DNA from: Bacteroidota bacterium
GTDB taxonomy: Bacteria > Bacteroidota > Bacteroidia > Chitinophagales > Saprospiraceae
Direction: 5' to 3'
DNA: 64,000 nt
NCBI GenBank assembly: GCA_017857395.1
Contig: JAFMDF010000001.1
Coordinates: 1 to 64,000 of the forward strand
The notes beneath the pieces are model-generated. The model made no database searches. It saw nothing but the letters and a program-made list of their open reading frames with translations, and was not told where the DNA came from. The stretch's first letter is position 1, and each line of letters opens with the position of its first letter. The position numbers and the translations under genes are program-made. Below, one piece after another: positions 44,636 to 52,422 of the stretch.

Positions 44636-45751
44636 ATGGCTACAATCATTGAAGACTATTATGCAATATTAGTATTAAGCGTATTAACCTTATTTGCTTT
44701 AGGTGATATTATAATTGGGTCTTATCATCGTGGAAAACGAAGAAAAGATGACTTAGCACAAGAGGCAGTAGGTTTTATTCAGTTATATACTTTAGTACAA
44801 CCTGCAGTTGTGGCGCTTGCACTTTTACTTATGGGAGTGATTTTTCCTAATGCTCAAAATGAATTTTTAGGGACGACACTTTGGGTGGCCTTACCTTTCT
44901 ACTTATTAGTAGATGATTGTTCTCAATACTGGTATCATCGAAAAGCACATGAATGGGAATGGCTGTGGAAATTACACCGACCGCACCATGCTACACCAGA
45001 AATGGGGGCATTCGCTACTTATAGAAATGCTGCTTTATACTATGCTTTATTACCCAATTTATGGTGGGGTGGTATTTTTACTTATTTAGGTTTTGGTCAA
45101 GCTGTAATCATAGGCTTAGTCTTAAAAAATATTGTCGTTATCGGCGCACATGGAAGTATTAAGTGGGATCGGTTTTTATATGAGAATAAGTGGCTACATC
45201 CAGTAGCTTGGTTTGTAGAAAGGTTTATTTCTACGCCTGCAACTCATTTTGCTCATCATGGCAAATCGGCAAAAGATGGGATTAGTGACCCGAATGGTAA
45301 TTTTAGTAATATGTTTTTCTTTTGGGATATTCTATTCGGTACGGCGATAATTACTCGTCAATACCCAACAGAAATTGGCTTAGATAATGACCCAAATGAT
45401 CCTTGGTATGCGCATTTATATTATCCAATCATTAAGTCTAAGCAGGAAGGAAGTGAAATCTCCGCAGGTTTCAAAAAACAATCTTATGTAACCAACAAAC
45501 CACTTAAAGTGGAATTGGAAGTAGGTAAGCATTTATATTGCGTTTGTGGTATGAGTAAGGATAATCCTTTTTGTAATGGTTCGCATCATGGGACAACCAA
45601 TAAACCTATTTTATTTGAGGTTAAGAAAAAGCGAAAAATGTCTTATTGTACTTGTAAAATGACTAAGACACCACCTTATTGCGATATGTCACATGAGCAA
45701 ATGGATATGCCGAGTGTAGGAGCAATTAAAAAAGAAACGGCGAAAGTCTAA
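44636..45751 (+). CDS. Sterol desaturase/fatty acid hydroxylase fused to paired CDGSH domains
   Basis: A 371-residue membrane di-iron enzyme. The three histidine boxes are H101-RKA-H105, H114-RPHH118 and H204-FAHH208, between hydrophobic helices, as in the fatty acid hydroxylase superfamily. Residues ~295-360 add two CDGSH-type iron-sulfur modules: C302-x-C304 ... C313-NGSH317 and C338-x-C340 ... C349-DMSH353, each with the three-cysteine, one-histidine ligand set for a 2Fe-2S cluster. The CDGSH part may pass electrons to the di-iron site (inference). It is in an operon with a TetR regulator. Substrate candidates are fatty acids, sphingolipids or sterol-like lipids. Confidence 0.9.
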   Translation: MATIIEDYYAILVLSVLTLFALGDIIIGSYHRGKRRKDDLAQEAVGFIQLYTLVQPAVVALALLLMGVIFPNAQNEFLGTTLWVALPFYLLVDDCSQYWYHRKAHEWEWLWKLHRPHHATPEMGAFATYRNAALYYALLPNLWWGGIFTYLGFGQAVIIGLVLKNIVVIGAHGSIKWDRFLYENKWLHPVAWFVERFISTPATHFAHHGKSAKDGISDPNGNFSNMFFFWDILFGTAIITRQYPTEIGLDNDPNDPWYAHLYYPIIKSKQEGSEISAGFKKQSYVTNKPLKVELEVGKHLYCVCGMSKDNPFCNGSHHGTTNKPILFEVKKKRKMSYCTCKMTKTPPYCDMSHEQMDMPSVGAIKKETAKV

Positions 45752-45850
45752 AACATAATTCAGTAAATTTTCTTATATTTGAGTTATTCTTTAATGTTCA
45801 AATTGTTTGATTCAATCAAATAATTTGAACATTAATATTTTAGGATTATT

Positions 45851-45887
45851 CATCTTGTTAATCCTGTATAATCCTGTCATCCTGTAG
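45851..45887 (+). repeat. ATCCTGT leader repeat, second copy
   Basis: CATCTTGTTAATCCTGTATA continues with ATCCTGTCATCCTGTAG, ending 2-3 bp before the ATG at 45890. It is closely similar to 15557-15593 and has the same orientation relative to the gene. Confidence 0.7.
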
Positions 45888-45889
45888 CT

Positions 45890-47119
45890 ATGTTCCTTAA
45901 ATTCTTTTACGCACTAAGAACACACGGTATCAAGGTAAGCCTTCACGAATACTTGACTTTAATGCAAGCGTTAAAGCAAGAGTTTACAGATTATACCTTA
46001 GACGATTTTTATTATTTGTGCAAAACCATTATGGTCAAGCAAGAAGTGCAATTAGACCGCTTTGACCGAGTTTTTGGGCATTATTTTAAAGGGTTGGAAT
46101 TGATTCCGGATGATTTTTTTGTATCCAAGATTCCAGAAGATTGGCTGAAGGGAGAATTGCGAAAAGTATTGTCCGAAAAAGAGATGGAGGAGATTGAAAA
46201 AATGGGTGGCTTGGATGCTTTGATGCAGAAGTTTCGAGACTTGATGGCGGAACAACGCAAGCAACATCAAGGCGGCAATAAGTGGATTGGCACAGGTGGT
46301 TCGTCTGCTTTTGGTGCTTTTGGTTTTAATCCAGAAGGCTTTAGAATTGGACAAGAAAAGAATCGAAACAATAAAGCGATTAAAGTTTGGGATAAAAGAG
46401 AGTTTAGAAATTTAGATGATAAAATAGAGTTGAATACCCGTAGCATTAAAATGATTTTAAAACGACTACGGCATTTGACTAGAGAAGGATTACCAACGGA
46501 ATTAGACATTGATGACACCATCAAAAATACGTCTAAGAATGCAGGGATGTTGGATATTAAGATTGTTGCCTCTAAGAAAAATAGAGTAAAAGTTTTGCTC
46601 TTAATGGATGTTGGTGGCACGATGGATGAGCATATTGATACTTGCCAAAAAATATTCTCCGCAGCTAAACATGAATTCAAACATTTAGAATTTTTCTATT
46701 TCCATAATTGTTTATACGAATCAGTTTGGAAAGACAATCGTCGTCGATTTTCTGAACGTATGCCAACTTTAGAGCTCATCAATAAATATAATAAAGATTA
46801 TAAATTGATTTTTATTGGAGATGCGACGATGTCTCCTTACGAAATCTTTTATTCTGGCGGAAGTGTAGAGCATCATAATGATGAAGCAGGAATTAAGTGG
46901 TTAAAACGGATGAAAGACCATTTTTCTAGTATGATTTGGATTAACCCAACGGCAGAATACGAATGGAATTTTTATGAAACGATTCCGATGTTGCGAGAAT
47001 TTACAGGCAATCGAATGTTTCCATTGACTTTGGATGGGTTGACGCAAGGCATGAAATGTTTGCGGCATCCTAAGAAAACTTACGATAATAATGCTTGGGA
47101 TTTAGAAGATTTTAAGTAG
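45890..47119 (+). CDS. CoxE-like VWA-domain protein
   Basis: A 409-residue protein of the CoxE/VWA-containing family, which works with MoxR-type ATPases in metal-cofactor or complex assembly. The N-terminal half has the typical FYALRTHGIKVSLHEYL, then the linker FNPEGFRIGQ and RHLTREG. The VWA core is VLLLMDVGGTMDEH, with the MIDAS motif D-x-G-x-T in place of D-x-S-x-S, then FFYFHNCLYESVW, LIFIGDATMSPYE and the C-terminal WINPTAEYEWN. No MoxR gene is next to it; the MoxR at the right edge is 16 kb away in a different locus. The ATG directly follows a repeat, so no Shine-Dalgarno sequence is available. Confidence 0.88.
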   Translation: MFLKFFYALRTHGIKVSLHEYLTLMQALKQEFTDYTLDDFYYLCKTIMVKQEVQLDRFDRVFGHYFKGLELIPDDFFVSKIPEDWLKGELRKVLSEKEMEEIEKMGGLDALMQKFRDLMAEQRKQHQGGNKWIGTGGSSAFGAFGFNPEGFRIGQEKNRNNKAIKVWDKREFRNLDDKIELNTRSIKMILKRLRHLTREGLPTELDIDDTIKNTSKNAGMLDIKIVASKKNRVKVLLLMDVGGTMDEHIDTCQKIFSAAKHEFKHLEFFYFHNCLYESVWKDNRRRFSERMPTLELINKYNKDYKLIFIGDATMSPYEIFYSGGSVEHHNDEAGIKWLKRMKDHFSSMIWINPTAEYEWNFYETIPMLREFTGNRMFPLTLDGLTQGMKCLRHPKKTYDNNAWDLEDFK

Positions 47120-47181
47120 CTAGGATTTGCTAAATTTTCAGACTTCAGTAAATCTTACCTACGTATGTTACGAGCTACCTT

Positions 47182-48168
47182 ATGTCCAATTTCAGAACCG
47201 TACTACCTATAGAGAAAGCCTCCATTGATATTAATTATCAAAGCTCAATTCTCTGCATCGGTTCTTGTTTTACCGAAAATATAGGCGACTTATTAATTGA
47301 AAATAAATTTCCTACCCTGCTCAATCCTTTTGGTATTTTATACAATCCAATTTCTATTAAAAATAGTTTAGAAATTATCCTTTCTAAAAAAGCATACAAA
47401 GCGGATGATTTATTTTTGCACCGAGATTTATGGCGTAGTTTTGACCATCACGGTGTTTTTGCCCATCCAGATAAACAAAAAGCTTTAGCTACGATTAATA
47501 AACAATTAAAAGCAGCTCGTACCTTTTTATCGCAAACGAAACGACTCATTCTTACTTTTGGAACAGCTAATGTTTTTGTAAAAAAATCAACAGGAAATAT
47601 AGTGGCAAATTGTCATAAACTACCCAATAGTGAATTTGAAAAACGTCGCCTATCCGTTTCCGAAATAAGTAACGAACTTGTCCCTATTTTACAGCAATTA
47701 AAAACACAAAATCCAGCACTAGAAATTATTTTTACGGTTAGTCCAGTTAGACATATTAAAGATGGACTATTAGAAAATCAACGCAGCAAAGCGACTTTAT
47801 TATTAGCAATAGAAAATATCACTAAAAGGCTCTCCTATACCCATTATTTCCCTGCTTATGAATTGGTGCTAGATGATTTAAGAGATTATCGTTTTTTCGG
47901 AAAAGATATGATTCATCCCAATGAAATAGCCATCAATTATATATGGAATTATTTCCAACAAACTTATTTTTCTTCAGCAACGATGACTATTTTTAAACAA
48001 GTCCAAAAAATAGTGCAGGCTAGTCAACATCGCCCATTGCATATCGAAACAGATGCCCACCAACAATTTGTCAAAAAACAATTAGAAAAAATCTCCACTT
48101 TCACCAAACAATATCCTTTTATAAAGCTTACAACAGCACAAGAAAGATTTCAAGCACAATTAAAATAA
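47182..48168 (+). CDS. GSCFA-domain protein
   Basis: A 328-residue protein with the naming motif ILCIGSCFTENIGDLL close to the N-terminus, followed by NPFGILYNPISI and the mid-protein blocks LILTFGTANVF and IIFTVSPVRHIKDG, then YFPAYELVLDDLRDYRFFGKDMIHPNE. GSCFA proteins are SGNH/GDSL-like hydrolases; the serine in GSCF and the DxxH (DMIHP) fit a GDSL-type triad. They are common in Bacteroidota; their substrate is not established. Cytoplasmic, no signal peptide. It follows the CoxE-like gene by 62 bp. Confidence 0.9.
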   Translation: MSNFRTVLPIEKASIDINYQSSILCIGSCFTENIGDLLIENKFPTLLNPFGILYNPISIKNSLEIILSKKAYKADDLFLHRDLWRSFDHHGVFAHPDKQKALATINKQLKAARTFLSQTKRLILTFGTANVFVKKSTGNIVANCHKLPNSEFEKRRLSVSEISNELVPILQQLKTQNPALEIIFTVSPVRHIKDGLLENQRSKATLLLAIENITKRLSYTHYFPAYELVLDDLRDYRFFGKDMIHPNEIAINYIWNYFQQTYFSSATMTIFKQVQKIVQASQHRPLHIETDAHQQFVKKQLEKISTFTKQYPFIKLTTAQERFQAQLK

Positions 48169-48198
48169 GAGAAAGTAAAAGATTTGGTAATTCCATAA

Positions 48199-48271
48199 AA
48201 CTTTGCGTCTTTGTGTCTTCGCCCACCTTAGGGCTGGCTTGACGGCAGTCTGGGCTGGTTTAGGTGCGTAA
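48199..48271. repeat. TTTGCGTCTTTGTGTC word repeat
   Basis: CTTTGCGTCTTTGTGTCTTC is followed by CGCCCACCTTAGGGCTGGC and TCTGGGCTGGTTTAGGTGCG; the outer words CACCTTA/TTTAGGTG form a loose inverted repeat. Repeated TTTGCGTC words occur in intergenic DNA of many bacteria. It lies before the helicase gene. Confidence 0.45.
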
Positions 48272-48311
48272 GAAAGAATAAGTTAGATTGCAATAAATTA
48301 AAATTAAAAAG

Positions 48312-50216
48312 GTGGACGAGCAATTATATTTTAAAAAATTATTAGAACAGGTTTTAGCGGAGAAGAAAGCAGATTTCGAAGCCTATAAACAATTAATTGC
48401 TGATTTGCCAATGACAGAACGAAAAGAAAAAGGATTTACTTGGCATCCTTTGAATGTGGTAAAGTTTGGTTATACGATTGGGGAACGTTCTTTTGTCATT
48501 GTTGAAAAGACCTCAGAAACCGATGCACCTAGACAATTTCGTTCAGGAAAAACAGTTCGTTTATTTACCTTGTCAGAGGGCGCTTATAGGCCAGAGAGAA
48601 TTGGGGTCATTAATTACATCAAGGACAAAAAGATGAAAATCATCTTGAGTGCTAAAGACATTCCAGATTGGTTGAGTCAAGGAAACTTGGGTGTAGATAT
48701 ACAATTTGATGAGCGAACGTATTTAGAAATGGAGAAAGCTGTTAAATTAGTCAGCAAGGCGAGTAGGGATAGATTAGCAGAATTGAGAAGTGTTTTATTA
48801 AATAATAAAGTAAAAGCCCGTTTTTTAAACGGGCATCCAGTAACGATTCCTAATTTAAACGCTGGCCAAAATAATGCAGTCAATCAAATTGTAGCGGCAC
48901 AAGATGTTTCGATTATTCATGGCCCTCCAGGAACAGGGAAAACGACCACGATTATTCAAGCTATCAAACAATTAATTAAAACCGAAAATACTGTTTTGGT
49001 TTGTGCGCCAAGTAATGCGGCGGTGGATTTATTGACAGAAAGAGCCGCCGCACAAGGTTTATCAGTTGTAAGGCTTGGTAATATTTCCAGAGTAGACGAA
49101 GACATTATTAAACATACTTTAGAAGCACAATTAGCCGCTCATCCAGAAAGTAAAAATATTAAAAAGGTAAAGATACAGGCAGCAAATGCTCGAAAAAAAG
49201 CAGGGAAATTCAAACGGAAATTTGGCGGCAAAGAGCGAACAGAAAGACGAGAACTATACAATGAAGCTAGAGAATTAACTGCTTGGGCAAATCAATTAGA
49301 AGACCGTTTAATTGACCAAATGCTAGATGGAGCGCAAGTAATTACTTGTACCTTGGTCGGTGCAAGTCAGAGAGTTTTAGCCAAAAGAAAGTTTAGAACC
49401 GTTTTAATTGACGAAGCAGCGCAAGCTTTAGAACCTGCCTGTTGGATTCCTATTACTAAAGCCAGTAAAGTTGTTTTTGCAGGCGACCCATTTCAATTAC
49501 CGCCAACTGTTAAATCCACCACCTCTAAAAAAGAAGGACTAAATATTACCCTTATTGAAAAATGTTTACAATTTTTGCCTCAAATTAGTTTTTTAAACCT
49601 GCAATACCGTATGCACGAAGCGATTATGGGGTTTTCTAATCAACAATTTTATGATGGAAAATTAATAGCAGATGAAAGTGTTAAAACACATCAGTTAGCA
49701 TTACCTGAAGGGCAACCTGTTACTTTTATTGATACCGCAGGTTGTGGATTTGAAGAAAAAGTAAACCCTGAATTTAAAAGTCGTTATAATCCCGACGAAT
49801 TTCAAATGCTTTGCGAACATCTTTATTTAATGGTGGATGCTTATCAAAAACAAGAAATGGATTTACCAAGTATTGGTATTATTTCTCCTTATCGAGAACA
49901 GGTAATTTATATGAAAAAACAAATTGCTGAAGATGAAAAATTAACCGCTTTATCATTTTCCATTAATACAATTGATGCTTTCCAAGGGCAAGAGCGAGAT
50001 GTCATTTATATCTCTTTAGTTCGGTCGAATGGTAAAGGCGAAATTGGCTTTTTAAAAGATTATCGTCGAATGAATGTAGCGATGACAAGAGCTAGAAAAA
50101 AATTGGTTGTACTAGGAGATAGTGCGACTATTGGAATGGATAAATTTTATGGTAATTTTCTAGATTATTGTGAGAAAGCAGGGGAGTATAAGACGGCTTG
50201 GGAGTATATGCAGTAA
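48312..50216 (+). CDS. Superfamily 1B DNA/RNA helicase (IGHMBP2/Upf1-like)
   Basis: A 634-residue ATP-dependent helicase. Walker A is GPPGTGKTTT near residue 204, motif II is DEAAQ, motif III GDPFQLPPT, and motifs V-VI appear in TIDAFQGQERDVIYISLVRSN and NVAMTRARKKLVV. The N-terminal ~190 residues form the OB-fold/stalk region of the Upf1-like group (GKTVRLFTLSEGAYRPERIGVI). The charged helix KKVKIQAANARKKAGKFKRKFG between motifs Ia and II is the accessory domain. The start is GTG at 48312 with AAAAAGG upstream; no ATG lies nearby in frame. Function: unwinding of DNA or RNA, role unknown. Confidence 0.93.
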   Translation: MDEQLYFKKLLEQVLAEKKADFEAYKQLIADLPMTERKEKGFTWHPLNVVKFGYTIGERSFVIVEKTSETDAPRQFRSGKTVRLFTLSEGAYRPERIGVINYIKDKKMKIILSAKDIPDWLSQGNLGVDIQFDERTYLEMEKAVKLVSKASRDRLAELRSVLLNNKVKARFLNGHPVTIPNLNAGQNNAVNQIVAAQDVSIIHGPPGTGKTTTIIQAIKQLIKTENTVLVCAPSNAAVDLLTERAAAQGLSVVRLGNISRVDEDIIKHTLEAQLAAHPESKNIKKVKIQAANARKKAGKFKRKFGGKERTERRELYNEARELTAWANQLEDRLIDQMLDGAQVITCTLVGASQRVLAKRKFRTVLIDEAAQALEPACWIPITKASKVVFAGDPFQLPPTVKSTTSKKEGLNITLIEKCLQFLPQISFLNLQYRMHEAIMGFSNQQFYDGKLIADESVKTHQLALPEGQPVTFIDTAGCGFEEKVNPEFKSRYNPDEFQMLCEHLYLMVDAYQKQEMDLPSIGIISPYREQVIYMKKQIAEDEKLTALSFSINTIDAFQGQERDVIYISLVRSNGKGEIGFLKDYRRMNVAMTRARKKLVVLGDSATIGMDKFYGNFLDYCEKAGEYKTAWEYMQ

Positions 50217-50218
50217 TT

Positions 50219-50297
50219 CAGTTGCCAGTTGCCAGTTTAGTGGTTTTTGGTATTACTAGAATCTAAACTGGCAACTGATAACGGGCAACTCGTAACC
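50219..50297. repeat. Word-repeat palindrome, TTGCCAGTT family, second copy
   Basis: The 14-bp arms CAGTTGCCAGTTTA (50226-50239) and TAAACTGGCAACTG (50264-50277) pair perfectly, flanked by further words of the same kind. It starts 2 bp after the helicase stop codon. Compare 6521-6573, which also starts at a stop codon. Confidence 0.8.
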
Positions 50298-50418
50298 ATT
50301 AAACGTTAAATAATGACCGAATAATAGCAAAAGATGATTTTTTTTCGTACTTTGTTAACTCTTACCATCGCCTTAATGACACTCAACTATACATTGAATA
50401 TGAACAAAAATTGACATT

Positions 50419-50793
50419 ATGAATCAATTTCATTGGACTTACTGGGATCATTTCGGACGACAACATATTGTCGGCATTTTACATGGCATCAAATCAGGGC
50501 ATTTAGTTATTCACTTAAACTCAAGAATACTCATCATTGATTTTAATGTATTGAATGCAAAAAAATATTCTTTCTTGATTAATGAAGAAATATGCGAGCT
50601 GCAAATTAAGGAGGAAGATAGTGGTTTTAAATATGACCTTGGGGTAAACGAAGAGCAAGCAGCAAAGCGAAAAGCAATAGAAAAGCAAGCAAATCGCAAA
50701 TTTTTATACCAACAAATAGGGGCAGTTGCTTTGACCACTTTATTACTTTTTGGAATTGCAGCAATTGTGTTTTATTTAAATAGTCCTCAGTAG
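50419..50793 (+). CDS. Small protein with C-terminal membrane helix
   Basis: A 124-residue protein that I do not recognise. The soluble N-terminal part is beta-like (FHWTYWDHFGRQHIVGILHGIKSGHLVIHLNSRILIIDF), a charged helix with many K/E follows (QAAKRKAIEKQANRKFLYQQ), and the last ~22 residues are a single membrane helix (VALTTLLLFGIAAIVFYL). It is therefore probably a tail-anchored inner-membrane protein. It stands between the helicase gene and the convergent flippase gene. Confidence 0.72.
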   Translation: MNQFHWTYWDHFGRQHIVGILHGIKSGHLVIHLNSRILIIDFNVLNAKKYSFLINEEICELQIKEEDSGFKYDLGVNEEQAAKRKAIEKQANRKFLYQQIGAVALTTLLLFGIAAIVFYLNSPQ

Positions 50794-50843
50794 CTTGGAC
50801 TTCCAACCCTAAAACGCTGATTTACTAAACCTGCCAAATTATT

Positions 50844-52340
50844 TTAGTATTCTCCTTTAAGCACCGCTCTTAAAGATTTTTCTTCCTGCATATAAATAAA
50901 ACTCAAGTATAATAATAGCAATAAAGTATTCATACCTAAAGTAGCAATTAAACCACCTGGATTTATCCATTCACTTAATACATAAACACCTACTGCGACT
51001 AATAAATAAAGGCCCATTCTCCAAATAGCATAAGGAATTGGGTAATATTTTTGCCCTAAAAGATAACAGGCAAGGGTCATAAAAGTATAGCAAATTAAAG
51101 TTGCCCAAGCTGAACCCATATACCCTAAAATGGGAATCCACCAAATATTTAAGGCAATGGTAATCAAAGCACCGCCAACAGAAATATAAGCGCCCCACTC
51201 CGTTTTATCAATTAGTTTATACCAGACAGAGAAATTATAATAAAGTCCTGCTAGTACGTTAGCGACTAAAACTATGGGAACTATTTTTAGCCCTTCCCAG
51301 TATGCTTCGTTTCTTAAAAGATGTTTAAATAAATCTAAATACAGCGTTACGACTAAGAAACCAATTAATCCAAAAATTAGGAAGTATTTTGCTACAATAG
51401 CATAAAGCACCTTAGCATTTTTTTGATTTTTATTTCTAAAAAAAAAGGGTTCTGCCCCATACCTAAAAGCTTGGGTAAATAAAGAAATGAGGATAGCTAA
51501 TTTATAATTCGCTCCATAAATACCAACTGCCGCTTTATTTTCTTCAACTGTTCCTGTTAACAATCTTTCTAATAATAATTTATCTAACATTTCATTGATT
51601 AGATAAGCAAAACCTACTATAACCAAAGGAAGCACATAACGCATCATGTTTTTCCATAATACTAAATCTAACATGAACCTATACTGCTTAAATGTAGGCG
51701 AAAGTAATAGAAAAGCAATTAGACTTGCGATAAAAGTAGATATAAAGATATAGCCAATCCCAATTTCTGGAGAATAAACAGTATTAATAAACGGATGTAA
51801 GAATTGAAGGGCTTCACTTTCCAATGCCCAAGGGCAAAATTTTAGAAAAAAGAGATTTAAGCCTAAGTTGATAAATATATTGGTCAATCGGATACTTGCA
51901 AATCGGATAGGACGCCCTTTTAGGCGCAATTCAGCGTAAGGTAATTCACTTAATGTATCAAGGCAAATAATTCCTATACACAAATAGACAAAAGCTTTAT
52001 AGTCTACTAAATTATAAGAGGAAATAAAATAAGGAGCAAGTGAAGTTGCTAAAACAACTAAAATGACTGTAGATAATGCTATGGAAGAAAAACCTGTATT
52101 AAAAGTAACTTTTCTATCTAATGATTTATCTGTACCAAATCGGAAATAAGCGACTTCCATTCTGTAGGTAAAAAAAACCATGGAAAAAGCTACAATAGCA
52201 AAGAGTTGAGTAACAATTCCATATTCACTAGGAGCAAATATTCCCGTATAAAGCGGAACTAAAGCAAAATTTAGAATTCGTCCTAAAATACTACTAACCC
52301 CATATATCGCTGTTTCGCTGGCTAACTTTTTAATAGACAT
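50844..52340 (-). CDS. Polysaccharide flippase (Wzx/MurJ-like MATE-fold protein)
   Basis: A 498-residue inner-membrane protein with about 12-14 hydrophobic helices and the opening KLASETAIYGVSSILGRILNFALVPLYTGIFAPSEYGIVTQL, which matches the oligosaccharide flippase (Wzx/RfbX) family in the MVF superfamily. It should translocate an undecaprenyl-linked glycan unit across the inner membrane. Arginine 20 region (GRILNF) and the YGIV motif are typical. No glycosyltransferases are adjacent, so the glycan cannot be inferred. It lies upstream, on the same strand, of a hairpin that separates it from the HD-DUF5706 gene's end. Confidence 0.92.
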   Translation of the reverse strand: MSIKKLASETAIYGVSSILGRILNFALVPLYTGIFAPSEYGIVTQLFAIVAFSMVFFTYRMEVAYFRFGTDKSLDRKVTFNTGFSSIALSTVILVVLATSLAPYFISSYNLVDYKAFVYLCIGIICLDTLSELPYAELRLKGRPIRFASIRLTNIFINLGLNLFFLKFCPWALESEALQFLHPFINTVYSPEIGIGYIFISTFIASLIAFLLLSPTFKQYRFMLDLVLWKNMMRYVLPLVIVGFAYLINEMLDKLLLERLLTGTVEENKAAVGIYGANYKLAILISLFTQAFRYGAEPFFFRNKNQKNAKVLYAIVAKYFLIFGLIGFLVVTLYLDLFKHLLRNEAYWEGLKIVPIVLVANVLAGLYYNFSVWYKLIDKTEWGAYISVGGALITIALNIWWIPILGYMGSAWATLICYTFMTLACYLLGQKYYPIPYAIWRMGLYLLVAVGVYVLSEWINPGGLIATLGMNTLLLLLYLSFIYMQEEKSLRAVLKGEY

Positions 52341-52366
52341 TTGGTCTTGTTTTACCTTTTATGAAA

Positions 52367-52399
52367 AGAGCTTCCAGAACTTCAAGTTCTGGAAGCTCT
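52367..52399 (-). terminator. 16-bp palindrome after the HD-DUF5706 gene
   Basis: AGAGCTTCCAGAACTT (52367-52382) pairs perfectly with AAGTTCTGGAAGCTCT (52384-52399), with almost no loop, followed on the minus strand by TTTTC. It resembles the ends of the element at 7861-8145. It probably ends the HD-DUF5706 transcript. Confidence 0.7.
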
Positions 52400-52422
52400 G
52401 AATCTTTCAGATTAATAGCTAA

